Positions 1 through 8,641 are shown, counted from the first letter of the stretch. The stretch: 64,000 nucleotides of DNA from JALSNL01 sp036479585 (GCA_965224785.1 OZ245062.1:1984001-2048000), one strand, 5' to 3'. Numbers and translations: made by a program. Notes: a model not told the origin generated them from the letters alone.

Positions 1-669
1 TTTTACAGCAGAATAAACTTTGTGTAATTCATCTTCCGTTAAAGTCATAGCTTTTTCACAATAGACATGCTTGCCAGCATTTACTGCATCAATAGTCATT
101 TGTGCATGATGGAAATCTGGAGTAGTAATAATCACAGCATCAATTTTTGGATTTGCTAATAAATCTTGATACGTTCTATAACGCTTTACCCCTTTAATAT
201 CAGCCGCTTCGCCATTTGGTTGAATACCTTTGGAAGCTAATTCCACACCTGCTTCAGCTCTTAAATCAAACACATCACAAATACCAATAACTTCAACATT
301 TAGAATATCTTGGTTTAAAAATGTTCCCAAATTTCGTTTTGCTCTTTGATTATTTTGTGTAAGTTTTTTGTAATTATCTGGGGAAATGAGACCTAACGCT
401 TTAAATAATTGAGTGCCTCTTGCACCAACTCCAATAATACCAAGCCTAACAACGTCTTTTGATTTATTTTTATTACCAGTTAAAATTGCTGGGGCATCCT
501 TGCTAAGACCTAAATCTAACTGAACAACTTTATTCTTAATTTTATCTTTTGTTTTATTCTTCCAATAATCAAAAGCAAAAGCTCCAAGTAGCGGTACTGT
601 AGAGAAACCTTTAATAATATCTCTTCTTGAAATTTTATTTTTATTTTCCTTTGGTTCTTTATCAGCCAT
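1..669 (-). CDS. Gfo/Idh/MocA family oxidoreductase, Tat-exported (3' end cut by window)
   Basis: An open frame of 223 codons runs from an ATG at 669 to the window edge without a stop, so only the N-terminal half is present. It begins with a Tat-like signal (ISRRDIIKGF followed by a short hydrophobic run), then a Rossmann dinucleotide-binding start (LGIIGVGARG) and the family's catalytic-loop region GKHVYCEKAM, where Glu-Lys is the usual EKP motif in altered form. The family uses bound or diffusible NAD(P) to oxidise or reduce sugars and cyclitols. A Shine-Dalgarno site (AGGAG) lies 8 bases upstream of the ATG, inside the end of the upstream DoxX gene, and the two reading frames overlap by 8 bases, implying coupled translation. 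Its neighbours are DUF1080 hydrolases, so I infer a role in 3-keto-glycoside formation. The exact substrate cannot be read. Confidence 0.85.
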   Translation of the reverse strand, partial: MADKEPKENKNKISRRDIIKGFSTVPLLGAFAFDYWKNKTKDKIKNKVVQLDLGLSKDAPAILTGNKNKSKDVVRLGIIGVGARGTQLFKALGLISPDNYKKLTQNNQRAKRNLGTFLNQDILNVEVIGICDVFDLRAEAGVELASKGIQPNGEAADIKGVKRYRTYQDLLANPKIDAVIITTPDFHHAQMTIDAVNAGKHVYCEKAMTLTEDELHKVYSAVK

Positions 670-1129
670 TGCTAGAACTCCTATACTTTTTTATTATATA
701 GTCAATTCCAATAATATTACTTGTAGAAAATAATGCAGTAACTAGGAAGGCAAATAATTCTAATAAATTTTTATCTAGGAAAATATTACTTTGAACGAAA
801 GGTGGAATTGCAATGTAATACGAAAGAATCATTACAGCTCCGAGAAGAGCAGCAGTAGTTGAACATAAACCTATTATTAAGCTTACTCCTATTAATATTT
901 GTCCCCAAATATTTAAGAAATCAACAATACTTAAAAACGTCTGATTCTCAGCTAGGAATTGAAAAACATTTGAGAATATCCAGTTTGATTGTAAGAGAAA
1001 TCCAGCTGAAGTCCAGTTAGAATTAAATAATTTATCAACTCCTTCAAATAAAAAATGGTAACCTAATACTAATCTTAGAACTACTAAAACAACTGTTTGA
1101 ATTTTAGAATATTTTATAATTTCTTTCAG
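662..1129 (-). CDS. DoxX-like small membrane protein with apparent CTG start
   Basis: A 155-codon frame ends in a TGA that overlaps the ATG of the following oxidoreductase. The product is almost wholly hydrophobic with about four membrane segments: VLVVLRLVLGYHFLFEG near the N-terminus, WGQILIGVSLIIGL at about residues 75-88, a third around residues 92-110, and LLELFAFLVTALF near 122-134. The first segment and the WGQ-I-I-G pattern are typical of the DoxX family of quinone or redox-associated membrane proteins. No ATG, GTG or TTG lies between the upstream in-frame stop and the first conserved segment. The best start is CTG at 1129, preceded by AGGA at a 7-base distance; an ATT two codons upstream is the other option. 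The function is unknown; DoxX and exported Gfo/Idh/MocA genes are often neighbours, which suggests membrane electron transfer, but that is inference. Confidence 0.7.
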   Translation of the reverse strand: MKEIIKYSKIQTVVLVVLRLVLGYHFLFEGVDKLFNSNWTSAGFLLQSNWIFSNVFQFLAENQTFLSIVDFLNIWGQILIGVSLIIGLCSTTAALLGAVMILSYYIAIPPFVQSNIFLDKNLLELFAFLVTALFSTSNIIGIDYIIKKYRSSSNG

Positions 1130-1151
1130 TTTAATTTCCTATCAATTAAAT

Positions 1152-1832
1152 TTATTTTAACTTTTTCCCAATAACTTTCTGCGGAAATTCTTTACTAGTA
1201 CCTAAATCTAAAATTCTAATATTTTTCCATTTAACTTTTACTCCAGCAGTTTTCATACCGTGAACTTGTAAACCTATAAATCCACTAGATGTTTCTGAGT
1301 CAATAAGATTAGTTGCTGGAACTCCATTTAGCCAAGTACGTATTGAATTTCCAACAGCTTCAATATGTAACTTGTTCCATTTATTATGTTTAAATGCATT
1401 TCTTGCAGCTGAATTGTTTCTTAAATCGTATAACCATCCACGTCTTGATTCATCATAAATTCCAGCGGTCCAAGATCTTTTTGATGGATCAATCTCAACT
1501 TGATACCCGTGCACTCTTCCATTTTTATAAGATTCAAAACTATTACTTCTTATTTGAATACCAGAATTCATTCTATCATCCACTAAAAATTCAACTTCAA
1601 AAATAAAATTAGAGTATTTCTTTTTTGTACATAAAAATGTGTTGGGAGTATTTGTTTTTGAGATTCCAACAATCATATCATCTTCAATTATATACTTAGC
1701 TTCTCCACCTCGTATTTCCCAGCCATCAAGATTTTTTCCATTGAATAAATATTCCCACTTCATATTAAGTTTATTACCAGCAAGAGCAAAAGTAAGTCCA
1801 ACCAATAAAAGTACAACTGTTTTTTTTATCAT
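1152..1832 (-). CDS. DUF1080 / 3-keto-disaccharide hydrolase family protein, secreted
   Basis: The 226-residue product has a cleavable signal peptide (residues 1-19, VVLLLVGLTFALAG) and one DUF1080 concanavalin-like jelly roll. The family opening WEYLFNGKNLDGWEIRGG and the core pattern NSGIQIRS and GYQVEIDPS are plainly visible. Members characterised in Bacteroidota and elsewhere cleave or process glycosides already oxidised at carbon 3. The start is set by AAGGAG six bases before the ATG. It lies 22 bases upstream of the DoxX gene, so it is probably the first gene of a three-gene unit DUF1080-DoxX-Gfo/Idh/MocA. A second DUF1080 gene lies two genes upstream. The C-terminus ends just after the last strand with a basic tail. 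The exact sugar substrate is unknown. Confidence 0.85.
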   Translation of the reverse strand: MIKKTVVLLLVGLTFALAGNKLNMKWEYLFNGKNLDGWEIRGGEAKYIIEDDMIVGISKTNTPNTFLCTKKKYSNFIFEVEFLVDDRMNSGIQIRSNSFESYKNGRVHGYQVEIDPSKRSWTAGIYDESRRGWLYDLRNNSAARNAFKHNKWNKLHIEAVGNSIRTWLNGVPATNLIDSETSSGFIGLQVHGMKTAGVKVKWKNIRILDLGTSKEFPQKVIGKKLK

Positions 1833-1875
1833 TATAACTCCTTAATAATTTTTTCAGCTGACTCTCTCCACATTA

Positions 1876-1912
1876 AAAGAGATTCCGGCTTTAGACATAC
1901 CAGAATGACAGC
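1876..1912. repeat. Fragment of dispersed TGTCATTCCGG-type intergenic repeat
   Basis: The gap between 1833 and 1933 carries GATTCCGG followed by CCAGAATGACA, the same words seen in the larger intergenic elements near 11.9, 17.1, 19.2 and 34.5 kb. It looks like a shortened copy of that element. There is no coding potential. Confidence 0.5.
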
Positions 1913-1933
1913 AATTTTAAAGTTACATCCTAC

Positions 1934-3280
1934 TTATAATTTAGGTTTCCATCCGGGTTCGTATTCTCTTGACCAAAGTTTCATTGCATCTCTGTCAAAA
2001 ATTCTTCCGGTCTTTTCATCTACTTCAAACGGCTTTCCAATTCTGGAGGAAATATTTGCATAATGTGTTAACATTTGAGAAACTGCTCCAACAGCAATAT
2101 GTGAGTTAAGCTTTTGTTTCCCTCTAATTGTCTCAAAGAAATTAACTGCGTGTCTTGTTGAGAGACTTCCTCCGCCTCCAAGAGCAACTCCACTTTCTTC
2201 TCCCGTCATCATTTTTTCTTTAATAAGTTTACCCTTTAGATCAAATAATTTATAGCCTTCACGAATCATAAAGACAGAACCTTTTGAACCATAAATTATC
2301 GTTCCTCTGCCTTCGCTGTTAGAATATTTATTATATCCATTTCTACTTCTTCCATCCCACTGAATAACTTTTTTATTTGGAAATCTAAAGTTTGCTTCCA
2401 TAGTATCGTACATTTCCCAACCATCATTTTTATGTTGGAACTTTCCGGAATAAACATCAACATACTCCGGATATTTAACATCTAAAGCCCAGCGAGCAAT
2501 ATCTAATTCGTGCGTTGCATTGTTTCCAGTTTCTGCTGTTCCAAAATCCCAACCGTACCAATGCCAATTATAGTTCCATGTATCGTGCGTATAATTTTTT
2601 CTTGGAGATGGCCCTTGAAAAAGTTCCCAGTCTAAACCTACTGGTGGCCGAGCTTTTTTTGGTAATGGAACCTCACCTCTACTATTGGTATAAAATGCAA
2701 TTGCCTTATATGTTTCGCCAATAATTCCGTTGTGGATTTCATTTATTATTTCTGCAGCGGCTACAGATGATCTTTGCTGATTACCCATTTGAACAACTTT
2801 GTTATATTTCTTTTGACAAGAGACTATCAACTCATTTTCATCCGGATTGTGGCTACAAGGTTTTTCTAGATAAACATGTTTGCCGGCTTTCATTGCCATT
2901 ATTGCTCCAGGTGTATGCCAATGATCTGGAGTTGCCATAAAAACTGCATCTAAATCTTTATCGTCTAAAACTTTTCTAATATCATTTTCAAGTTTAGGTT
3001 TGTTATCAATTTTACCTTCAAACCGTTTTGCAGCCTTTTCTCTTTGGCTTTCCATTACATCACATAAATACAAAAGTTTTACATTACTATCTTTTCTTTC
3101 TATTGCCTCCGTGTAACCTCCCAAACGTCTTCCTAAACCTTGGATGGCAACATTTATTCTATCGTTTGAACCGATAATATTTGCGTAAGATTTTGCATTT
3201 GTTGAAAGTAGTGTAACTCCAGCTGCCAACCCAACTGAGCCACGTCTAACAAATTCTCTTCTTGAAATTTCTTTTTTCAT
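1934..3280 (-). CDS. Gfo/Idh/MocA family oxidoreductase, Tat-exported
   Basis: The 448-residue protein starts with a twin-arginine signal (ISRREFVRRGSVGLAAG), then a Rossmann domain from about residue 41 (INVAIQGLGRR), the loop ATPDHWHTPGAI and the catalytic EKP motif at residues 139-141 (GKHVYLEKPCSHN). The C-terminal half is the family's open-faced sheet domain, and its His/Asp region is visible (ATHELDIARWAL). Length and layout match the exported oxidoreductases of Bacteroidota and Planctomycetes that carry their cofactor through the Tat path. GGAG stands seven bases before the ATG. The next gene upstream (3313-4095) encodes a DUF1080 hydrolase lipoprotein only 32 bases away, so the pair probably acts in sequence on one sugar: oxidation to a 3-keto form, then bond cleavage. 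The substrate is not known. Confidence 0.9.
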   Translation of the reverse strand: MKKEISRREFVRRGSVGLAAGVTLLSTNAKSYANIIGSNDRINVAIQGLGRRLGGYTEAIERKDSNVKLLYLCDVMESQREKAAKRFEGKIDNKPKLENDIRKVLDDKDLDAVFMATPDHWHTPGAIMAMKAGKHVYLEKPCSHNPDENELIVSCQKKYNKVVQMGNQQRSSVAAAEIINEIHNGIIGETYKAIAFYTNSRGEVPLPKKARPPVGLDWELFQGPSPRKNYTHDTWNYNWHWYGWDFGTAETGNNATHELDIARWALDVKYPEYVDVYSGKFQHKNDGWEMYDTMEANFRFPNKKVIQWDGRSRNGYNKYSNSEGRGTIIYGSKGSVFMIREGYKLFDLKGKLIKEKMMTGEESGVALGGGGSLSTRHAVNFFETIRGKQKLNSHIAVGAVSQMLTHYANISSRIGKPFEVDEKTGRIFDRDAMKLWSREYEPGWKPKL

Positions 3281-3312
3281 TATTTACTCCAAAATGTTTT
3301 ATTAAATCTATT

Positions 3313-4095
3313 TTATCTCAATCTTACTTTATCAAGGTCTCTAATTTTAATATTTCTATACCAACAATCATCATTATGATCTTGTAAAACAATATGTGCT
3401 AATTTATGTTTTGTGAATTCTTTTTTGTCTTTGTATTTACTATTCTTAAATACTTTTTCAAACTCTGAAGTATCAAGATCATATTCAACAACCTTAGCTC
3501 CGTTCAACCAATGCTCTCCGTGATTATCATTAAAAATAATTTTAGCAAAATTAAATTCCCCAACTGGTTTTACAGTTTTGCCATTTGCTTCAATCATATC
3601 GTAAAGCGAAGCTACTCTGTGTGTTGGATTAAGGTTATCTTTATGTTTATCATCATCAAGTACTTGATACTCAAAGCCTAAAGCACTAGTTACTCCATTT
3701 TGTATAGATATGTCTTCAATAACATTATATTTTATACCACTATTTCCACCTTCACTAATTTTCCATTCAAAAGTTAATTCAAAATTACTATATGTTTTAT
3801 CAGAAATAAGATCACCACCCTTTTGTGGTTGACCATCCGCAATTGTTGGAACATCTCCACTTGCTATTTTCCTAATAGTTCCATCTTCAATTTTCCAATG
3901 TCCATCCGGAACTTTATCAATTCCAATTCCTCGCCAACCATTAAAAGTTTTTCCATCAAAAAGTAATTCCCATCCTTCTGCAATTTCAGATTTAGATAAA
4001 ACATTTTGTGTTTGATTTACAGCAGTAGTTTCATTTTGAGGAGAAGAACAACTTGCTATAATTAAACTAAGAAGAATAAAAATATATTTTTTCAT
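3313..4095 (-). CDS. DUF1080 / 3-keto-disaccharide hydrolase family lipoprotein
   Basis: The 260-residue product carries a lipoprotein signal (FILLSLIIASCSS, lipobox Cys at 16) and a single DUF1080 jelly roll. Visible family marks are GWELLFDGKTFNGWRG, GGDLISDKTYSNFELTFEWKIS and GGNSGIKYNV, and the closing strand ending in WYRNIKIRDLD. It should be anchored in the outer or inner membrane facing the periplasm, or at the surface. The upstream side holds a 131-base gap and then the LacI-type regulator, so transcription of the catabolic genes below may start in this gap. AAGGA lies upstream of the ATG at a slightly long distance. It differs from the small DUF1080 protein at 1152 by its lipid anchor and longer inserts, so the two are paralogs and not a recent copy. 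Confidence 0.88.
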   Translation of the reverse strand: MKKYIFILLSLIIASCSSPQNETTAVNQTQNVLSKSEIAEGWELLFDGKTFNGWRGIGIDKVPDGHWKIEDGTIRKIASGDVPTIADGQPQKGGDLISDKTYSNFELTFEWKISEGGNSGIKYNVIEDISIQNGVTSALGFEYQVLDDDKHKDNLNPTHRVASLYDMIEANGKTVKPVGEFNFAKIIFNDNHGEHWLNGAKVVEYDLDTSEFEKVFKNSKYKDKKEFTKHKLAHIVLQDHNDDCWYRNIKIRDLDKVRLR

Positions 4096-4226
4096 TTATA
4101 GTTTTCCTTTTTTGATCTATAGATTAAATTTTGAGATGTAATATAATTAGAAATAAAGTAAAGTGAGGTCAAAACATATATCTCATTTTATAATTTATAC
4201 ACAATACATATTCGTACTTAAATGTA

Positions 4227-5243
4227 TTAATTATTTATTTGTGCAGTTGAGTTTCTATTAATGAAATTAGCTTCTAAAACAATTTTGGAATAAGATAATT
4301 CTTTTTTTGAATTTATATGATTAAACAATATTTCAAAAGCTTTTATTCCAAAATCATCAACTTTATGCGAAATAGTTGATACTGGACTTTTGTAATATGA
4401 TTCAAATATTGTATCTGTAATTGCTATTATTGAAAAATCCTTAGGTATTGATTTATTCATATCGAATATTGCTTTCAAAACTCCAAGTGTAATAATAGTA
4501 CCGGAAATAACTAATGCGGTTGGCGGATTTTCTAACTCGATAAGCTTTTTCATTGTTTTATACACATCTTCTAGTGTAGGCGAACTACTGCAAATCATTT
4601 TTTTATTAGTTTTAATGCCATTTTCATTTAACCCTTTAGAATAACCTTCAAGTCTTTTTAGTACTGGATACAAATTTACCCTACCACTTATAAAACTTAT
4701 TCTTCTATGTCCCAAATCAATAAGATGCTGTACCGCTTTGCGAGTTGATTCTTTATCGTCAGAGATTACTACATTTGTATCATATTTTTCAGAAGCTCTA
4801 TCAATTAAAACAAAAGGAAACTTTCTTTCAATAAGGTCTTTAATATGTTCATCGGAATCTTGTACTGGTGCAATAATCAAACCATCAACTCCCCTACCAT
4901 GTAAATCATATACCGCTTTTATTTCTTTATCTTGATTTTCATTAGTATCACTAATTAAAAGAGTATAACCTTTTTTTGTACATTCGGAATCTAAACTTCG
5001 TGCAATTCCTATAAAAAAGGGACTTGCAATGTTTGGGATTATTAATCCAATGGTAAAACTTTTTTTTAGTCTTAACGCTCTTGCATTCTGATTTATACGG
5101 TAGTTTAATTCTTTAGCAGCTTTCAGAATTCTAACTTTTGTTTCTTCAGATATTTTAATGTTTTTCACATTACTTAAAACTCTAGAAACTGTTGATGGAT
5201 GAACTTTTGCTAATTTAGCTACATCTTTTAACTTTGCAATCAT
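4227..5243 (-). CDS. LacI-family transcriptional regulator
   Basis: The 338-residue protein has the LacI helix-turn-helix at residues 4-25 (KLKDVAKLAKVHPSTVSRVL), the hinge region after it (LNYRINQNARALR) and a periplasmic-binding-protein-like effector domain starting at about residue 63 (SFTIGLIIPNIASPFF). The usual DxRG-like ligand contact region is present in FVLIDRASE. It probably senses a sugar released by the surrounding hydrolases. Three palindromic sites with a shared core ACAATCG(A/T)TTG lie in this window (14996-15024, 20655-20674, 54319-54330); a central CG is typical of LacI-family operators, so this protein is the obvious candidate binder, though that is inference. The 131-base stretch 4096-4226 downstream holds no gene and no clear terminator hairpin. 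Confidence 0.9.
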   Translation of the reverse strand: MIAKLKDVAKLAKVHPSTVSRVLSNVKNIKISEETKVRILKAAKELNYRINQNARALRLKKSFTIGLIIPNIASPFFIGIARSLDSECTKKGYTLLISDTNENQDKEIKAVYDLHGRGVDGLIIAPVQDSDEHIKDLIERKFPFVLIDRASEKYDTNVVISDDKESTRKAVQHLIDLGHRRISFISGRVNLYPVLKRLEGYSKGLNENGIKTNKKMICSSSPTLEDVYKTMKKLIELENPPTALVISGTIITLGVLKAIFDMNKSIPKDFSIIAITDTIFESYYKSPVSTISHKVDDFGIKAFEILFNHINSKKELSYSKIVLEANFINRNSTAQINN

Positions 5244-5289
5244 ATTTAGTTCTCATTTTTTTCAACTGGTTTTAATTCTTAAGCTATAG

Positions 5290-6135
5290 TTATTTTACAC
5301 ATTCAATATTAATAAATACTGGTAAATGATCTGATGGATATTTTTGATTTACAATATCACTAAAAACAGCATAATTATTTACAAGTATATTTTTACTTGT
5401 AAAGATGTAATCAATTCTTTTAGTAATTGGTTTGCCAATGTTAAATCCGCAAAATGTTCCTTCTTCACCAAAAGGTTTGGTGATTGTTATTCTTCTAGAA
5501 TCATTTAATTGATTAGAAATATTTTGTATTGGAATTTCATCTGGAGTTAGATTAAAATCTCCCATCAAAACCATTGGATAATTTTTGCTATTTAGAGAAA
5601 TCATTTTTTGTAAAATTAGGTTAGCAGATTTTTCTCTTGCAAGTTTTCCTTTGTGATCAAAGTGTGTATTAAAAACATATATATATTTATTTGTCTCTTT
5701 TTCTTCTAATAAAATGTAAGTGCAAATTCTATTTAAAGATGCATCCCAACCTCTTGATGCTTGATCTGGAGTTTCTGAGAGCCAAAAAGTATTGCTTTCA
5801 ATTTTATTAAATTTATTTTTGTCATAAAATATTGGACTAAATTCTCCTGAATTTTTTTCTTTAATATCTCCTCTTCCAATGCCAACATAATTATATGTTT
5901 CTAGTTTTTCATCTAGCCATTTTACTTGATGCTCTAATGCTTCTTGTATTCCAATTACTTCAGGTTCATAATAATTTAATTGACTTAGTAAAAAATCTTT
6001 TCTGTGATGCCAGTTATTAGAAGAATCTCTTGGATTATCATATCGAATATTATAAGTCATAAGACTAATATTCTGAGATAAAAGTACGCTTGTAGTAAAT
6101 ATAGTAAGAAGGGAAAATAATATGGTTTGTTTCAT
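5290..6135 (-). CDS. Endonuclease/exonuclease/phosphatase-fold protein, exported
   Basis: The 281-residue protein has a signal peptide and an EEP (DNase I-like) domain. The family's metal and catalytic residues are easy to see: MTYNIRYDN at the start, IGIQEA (metal-binding Glu), FNTHFDHKG, MGDFNLTPDE (Asp-Asn pair) and the closing SDHLPVFI (Asp-His). Exported members of this group in Bacteroidota cleave phosphodiesters or phosphomonoesters and are often found in carbohydrate loci. I place the start at the ATG at 6135 because it is followed directly by a signal peptide (MKQTILFSLLTIF); a longer frame from 6183 would add 16 residues that do not belong to it. It ends 46 bases before the LacI start. 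The substrate cannot be told. Confidence 0.82.
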   Translation of the reverse strand: MKQTILFSLLTIFTTSVLLSQNISLMTYNIRYDNPRDSSNNWHHRKDFLLSQLNYYEPEVIGIQEALEHQVKWLDEKLETYNYVGIGRGDIKEKNSGEFSPIFYDKNKFNKIESNTFWLSETPDQASRGWDASLNRICTYILLEEKETNKYIYVFNTHFDHKGKLAREKSANLILQKMISLNSKNYPMVLMGDFNLTPDEIPIQNISNQLNDSRRITITKPFGEEGTFCGFNIGKPITKRIDYIFTSKNILVNNYAVFSDIVNQKYPSDHLPVFINIECVK

Positions 6136-6252
6136 TTCAATTCTTAGGGATAAGTTTTCTTTATTACAAATAATGGAAGCCAAGATGTAAGCTTTCTAAA
6201 AATACAATCCATGATTTGGTTTTCGGAAATAAACTAAATCAAATATTTATAC

Positions 6253-7395
6253 TTACTTAAAATACTCTTTCAAATCAATATGAACATAAGGACGACTACT
6301 TGCAATTTCATTTCCATGTGCATAAGCAACCCACATTTCTAAATTGGTTGCATCATATACTACATTTTCAAGATTGCCATCTTCGTCTGCAACTATTTTA
6401 GATAATTCAATCATTTTTTCGGAATCAAATTTTCCATGATTTTCGGATAGATGATTATAGGCTGCTTCATTATCCATAGTATAGTAACAAACATTCTTTT
6501 TAATTTTTGGAGCTACTTCATCAGCAGAATCATTGTCCTTCCAAATTGTTAACTTTACTGAGTCAGGAGAAGAAACTAATATTTTTGCTGCTCCCATTGA
6601 TTCTTGTTTCCCATCGCCTACATAAAGTCTGTATCGCTTTATTAATTTAACAGACTTAATCATACTTAATGCTTCATCAAGATTATCAGCATCGTAAAGT
6701 ATATCTCTAAAAAGTGTTGAGAAATGTGTCCCGTCTAAATCAAACGGATATTCGCTTCCAGGCGAAGCACCTTTCTCACTAAGTACAATACCTTTGGCAT
6801 TTATTCCAGTATGTGCAGCAATGTATCCGGCAAAGGAAGCGGAAGCATGAGCAATTCCATTTGTAGGTTTATAAATTACAATTGTTGGATAGTTTTGTAA
6901 ACCGCCACCCATTGTAAAATCTAAATTTCGTATTTGATATAGATTTCCGTTTGCACTTGCTTCTCCCCAAACAGAAACTCCGCTACATGCATAATTACCA
7001 ACAACTGGTATCATGTGAGCACGTTTTAACTCTTCCCAAGAAACTTCAGAACCATCAGCAAGACCTTTTAGTTCTTCCTTAAATCTATCTTTAATATAAG
7101 GTTCAACAGCTATCCAAGCATTATCAAGAACTTCATTATTATATCTTTCCGGGTCTCCCATTTGTCCATATTTTAAGAAACCAGTCATACAAGATTTAAC
7201 ATCATTCTTTATAGCTTTACCTAACTGATATCCCATTTGGTAAGGAGTTCCTTGAACAACAACAACAGTTATTTTATCATCGCCAGTTCCAATTGTTGAA
7301 ACTTTTGCTTCTTGAACAATAGGATTATTAGCTTTGCATGAAATAATAAAAAGAGATAGAAAAAATACTTTTACGAGATTGAATTTGAAATTCAT
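6253..7395 (-). CDS. Peptidase C45 / acyl-transferase-type Ntn hydrolase lipoprotein
   Basis: The 380-residue protein begins with a lipoprotein signal (FFLSLFIISCKA, lipobox Cys at 20) and continues as one Ntn-hydrolase domain. The pattern GTPYQMGYQLGKAIK and, after about 70 residues, the nucleophile context NYACSGVSVWG (Cys137) followed by LYQIRNLDF match the C45 group that includes penicillin acyl-CoA acyltransferase and phospholipase B-like proteins. In that group the Cys becomes the new N-terminus after self-cleavage. Further marks are GYIAAHTGINAKGIVLSEKG. The real substrate is an amide or ester of unknown kind. GGAGG lies five bases before the ATG. It follows the hairpin terminator at 7423-7451 and so likely has its own promoter. 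A related domain occurs in the larger protein at 17255-19093. Confidence 0.82.
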   Translation of the reverse strand: MNFKFNLVKVFFLSLFIISCKANNPIVQEAKVSTIGTGDDKITVVVVQGTPYQMGYQLGKAIKNDVKSCMTGFLKYGQMGDPERYNNEVLDNAWIAVEPYIKDRFKEELKGLADGSEVSWEELKRAHMIPVVGNYACSGVSVWGEASANGNLYQIRNLDFTMGGGLQNYPTIVIYKPTNGIAHASASFAGYIAAHTGINAKGIVLSEKGASPGSEYPFDLDGTHFSTLFRDILYDADNLDEALSMIKSVKLIKRYRLYVGDGKQESMGAAKILVSSPDSVKLTIWKDNDSADEVAPKIKKNVCYYTMDNEAAYNHLSENHGKFDSEKMIELSKIVADEDGNLENVVYDATNLEMWVAYAHGNEIASSRPYVHIDLKEYFK

Positions 7396-7422
7396 AGATT
7401 CCTCCAGAAGTAAAATACAAAT

Positions 7423-7451
7423 AAGGGGAAAAGCTTTTAACTTTTCCCCTT
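7423..7451 (-). terminator. Perfect hairpin, likely transcription terminator after the T9SS/TonB unit
   Basis: Arms AAGGGGAAAAG and CTTTTCCCCTT pair perfectly over 11 bases around a 7-base loop, in the gap between the T9SS cargo gene ending at 7472 and the next gene starting at 7395. It is followed on the minus strand by ATTTGTATTTT, a moderate T-rich tail, so it could end transcription from the unit at 7472-14903. Confidence 0.75.
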
Positions 7452-7471
7452 AATAAAAAATTGAGATTATT

Positions 7472-8641
7472 CTATTTGATTAAAAACATTTTCTTAGCAC
7501 TTAAATTAGCACCACTTTTTAATTCATAAATATACATTCCACTTGATAGTTCATTTCCACTTTCGCTTCTACCATCAAAAACAAATTTATGAACACCAGC
7601 TTGTAATTCATTATTAGTTAAAGTTTTAACTAACTCGCCAGTGACAGAATAAACTTTCAAAGTAGTAAAACCACTTTCAACTAAACTGAATTCAATATTT
7701 GTAGTTGGGTTAAAAGGGTTTGGATAGTTTGCACTTAATTCAAACTGACTAGGAAGACTAAGTTCTGAATCTTCAACGCCAACTGGATCTCCAATAATTC
7801 TTACAACAATATCATCTAATTCAACTTGATCTGTTGCAGTTGGAGTAGCAGTTATTATACTAAACATTGTAAAAGTTCCACTAACTCTTGGAGTAGGATC
7901 TGTTCCTTCCAACATCCAATCTGCTTCTTCATCACCTAACTCACCTTCCCACATTTTCATTTTCATATTACCTTCATGTAACCAAAATTTCACCCAGTAG
8001 TTTACATTTTGTTCAATATCAAAATCTGTTTTTTGCCCAAAGTGTGTCCATTGTGCGGGGTTTAGAAAATCAAATTCAGCACCACCTTCATCTCCACCTT
8101 CAGCATCACCCATAACTCTTGATAATAAAATTTTATTTTCAAGTGGACTTATAAGCAATACATAAGAACCTTCGTGAGTTGGATCTGTATCCGGTAAAGT
8201 TTCAGCAGTATCTCTTTGTGTTAATCGCATACTTACAGCAAAAAATGATGATTCAATTTTCTTAAAGTTTACATTAAAAGTTATTTCTTGATTTGGAGCT
8301 CCGTTATTTTGATCAATTAAAGCTCTATGAGTAGCATCGTTATCAGTTGTATCTATAAAAGGCACTCCATTACTTTGTGTAACTACCGCACCAACAAAAC
8401 TAGAAAAGTTCCCAGTTTGTAAAAAAGCTTTTCCTTCTCTTTGTTCAACTATTGCTCCTGATAAACCATCATTCTCGCTGTAGTAAAACCAGCCTACATC
8501 TTTAAGCATTCCAGGATCGGTAGCAGTATCTTCGAAATGATCTTCCCATAAAATAGCTCCTACATCTTGTGCAAAAAGACTTGACCCTAAGACTAAAAAC
8601 ATAAGACTAAGTAAAAATGAAAATTTGTTTTTCTTGTGCAT
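7472..8641 (-). CDS. Secreted protein with T9SS type A sorting domain
   Basis: The 389-residue protein has a signal peptide (residues 1-24, ending SSLFAQ), a middle of about 260 residues rich in beta strands, and a type A sorting domain over the last 90 residues. That domain opens with SANYPNPFNPTTNIEFSL and ends with the usual GMYIYELKSG and a short KKMFLIK tail. The sorting domain directs the cargo through the type IX machinery to the cell surface or medium. The middle (ILWEDHFEDTATDPGML onward) looks like a concanavalin/laminin-G-type fold, a common glycan-binding sandwich, but I cannot name a family. GGAGG sets the ATG. It is the last gene of the unit that starts with the TonB receptor at 14903, so it probably acts at the surface with it. 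Confidence 0.85.
   Translation of the reverse strand: MHKKNKFSFLLSLMFLVLGSSLFAQDVGAILWEDHFEDTATDPGMLKDVGWFYYSENDGLSGAIVEQREGKAFLQTGNFSSFVGAVVTQSNGVPFIDTTDNDATHRALIDQNNGAPNQEITFNVNFKKIESSFFAVSMRLTQRDTAETLPDTDPTHEGSYVLLISPLENKILLSRVMGDAEGGDEGGAEFDFLNPAQWTHFGQKTDFDIEQNVNYWVKFWLHEGNMKMKMWEGELGDEEADWMLEGTDPTPRVSGTFTMFSIITATPTATDQVELDDIVVRIIGDPVGVEDSELSLPSQFELSANYPNPFNPTTNIEFSLVESGFTTLKVYSVTGELVKTLTNNELQAGVHKFVFDGRSESGNELSSGMYIYELKSGANLSAKKMFLIK

Noticed and set aside
1394..1845. Plus-strand open frames opposite the DUF1080 gene
   Set aside because: They are antisense shadows of a clear minus-strand gene, with no Shine-Dalgarno site and no protein-like pattern. The same holds for all other plus-strand frames of 60-190 codons, including the 186-codon one at 57670-58230 opposite GH16.
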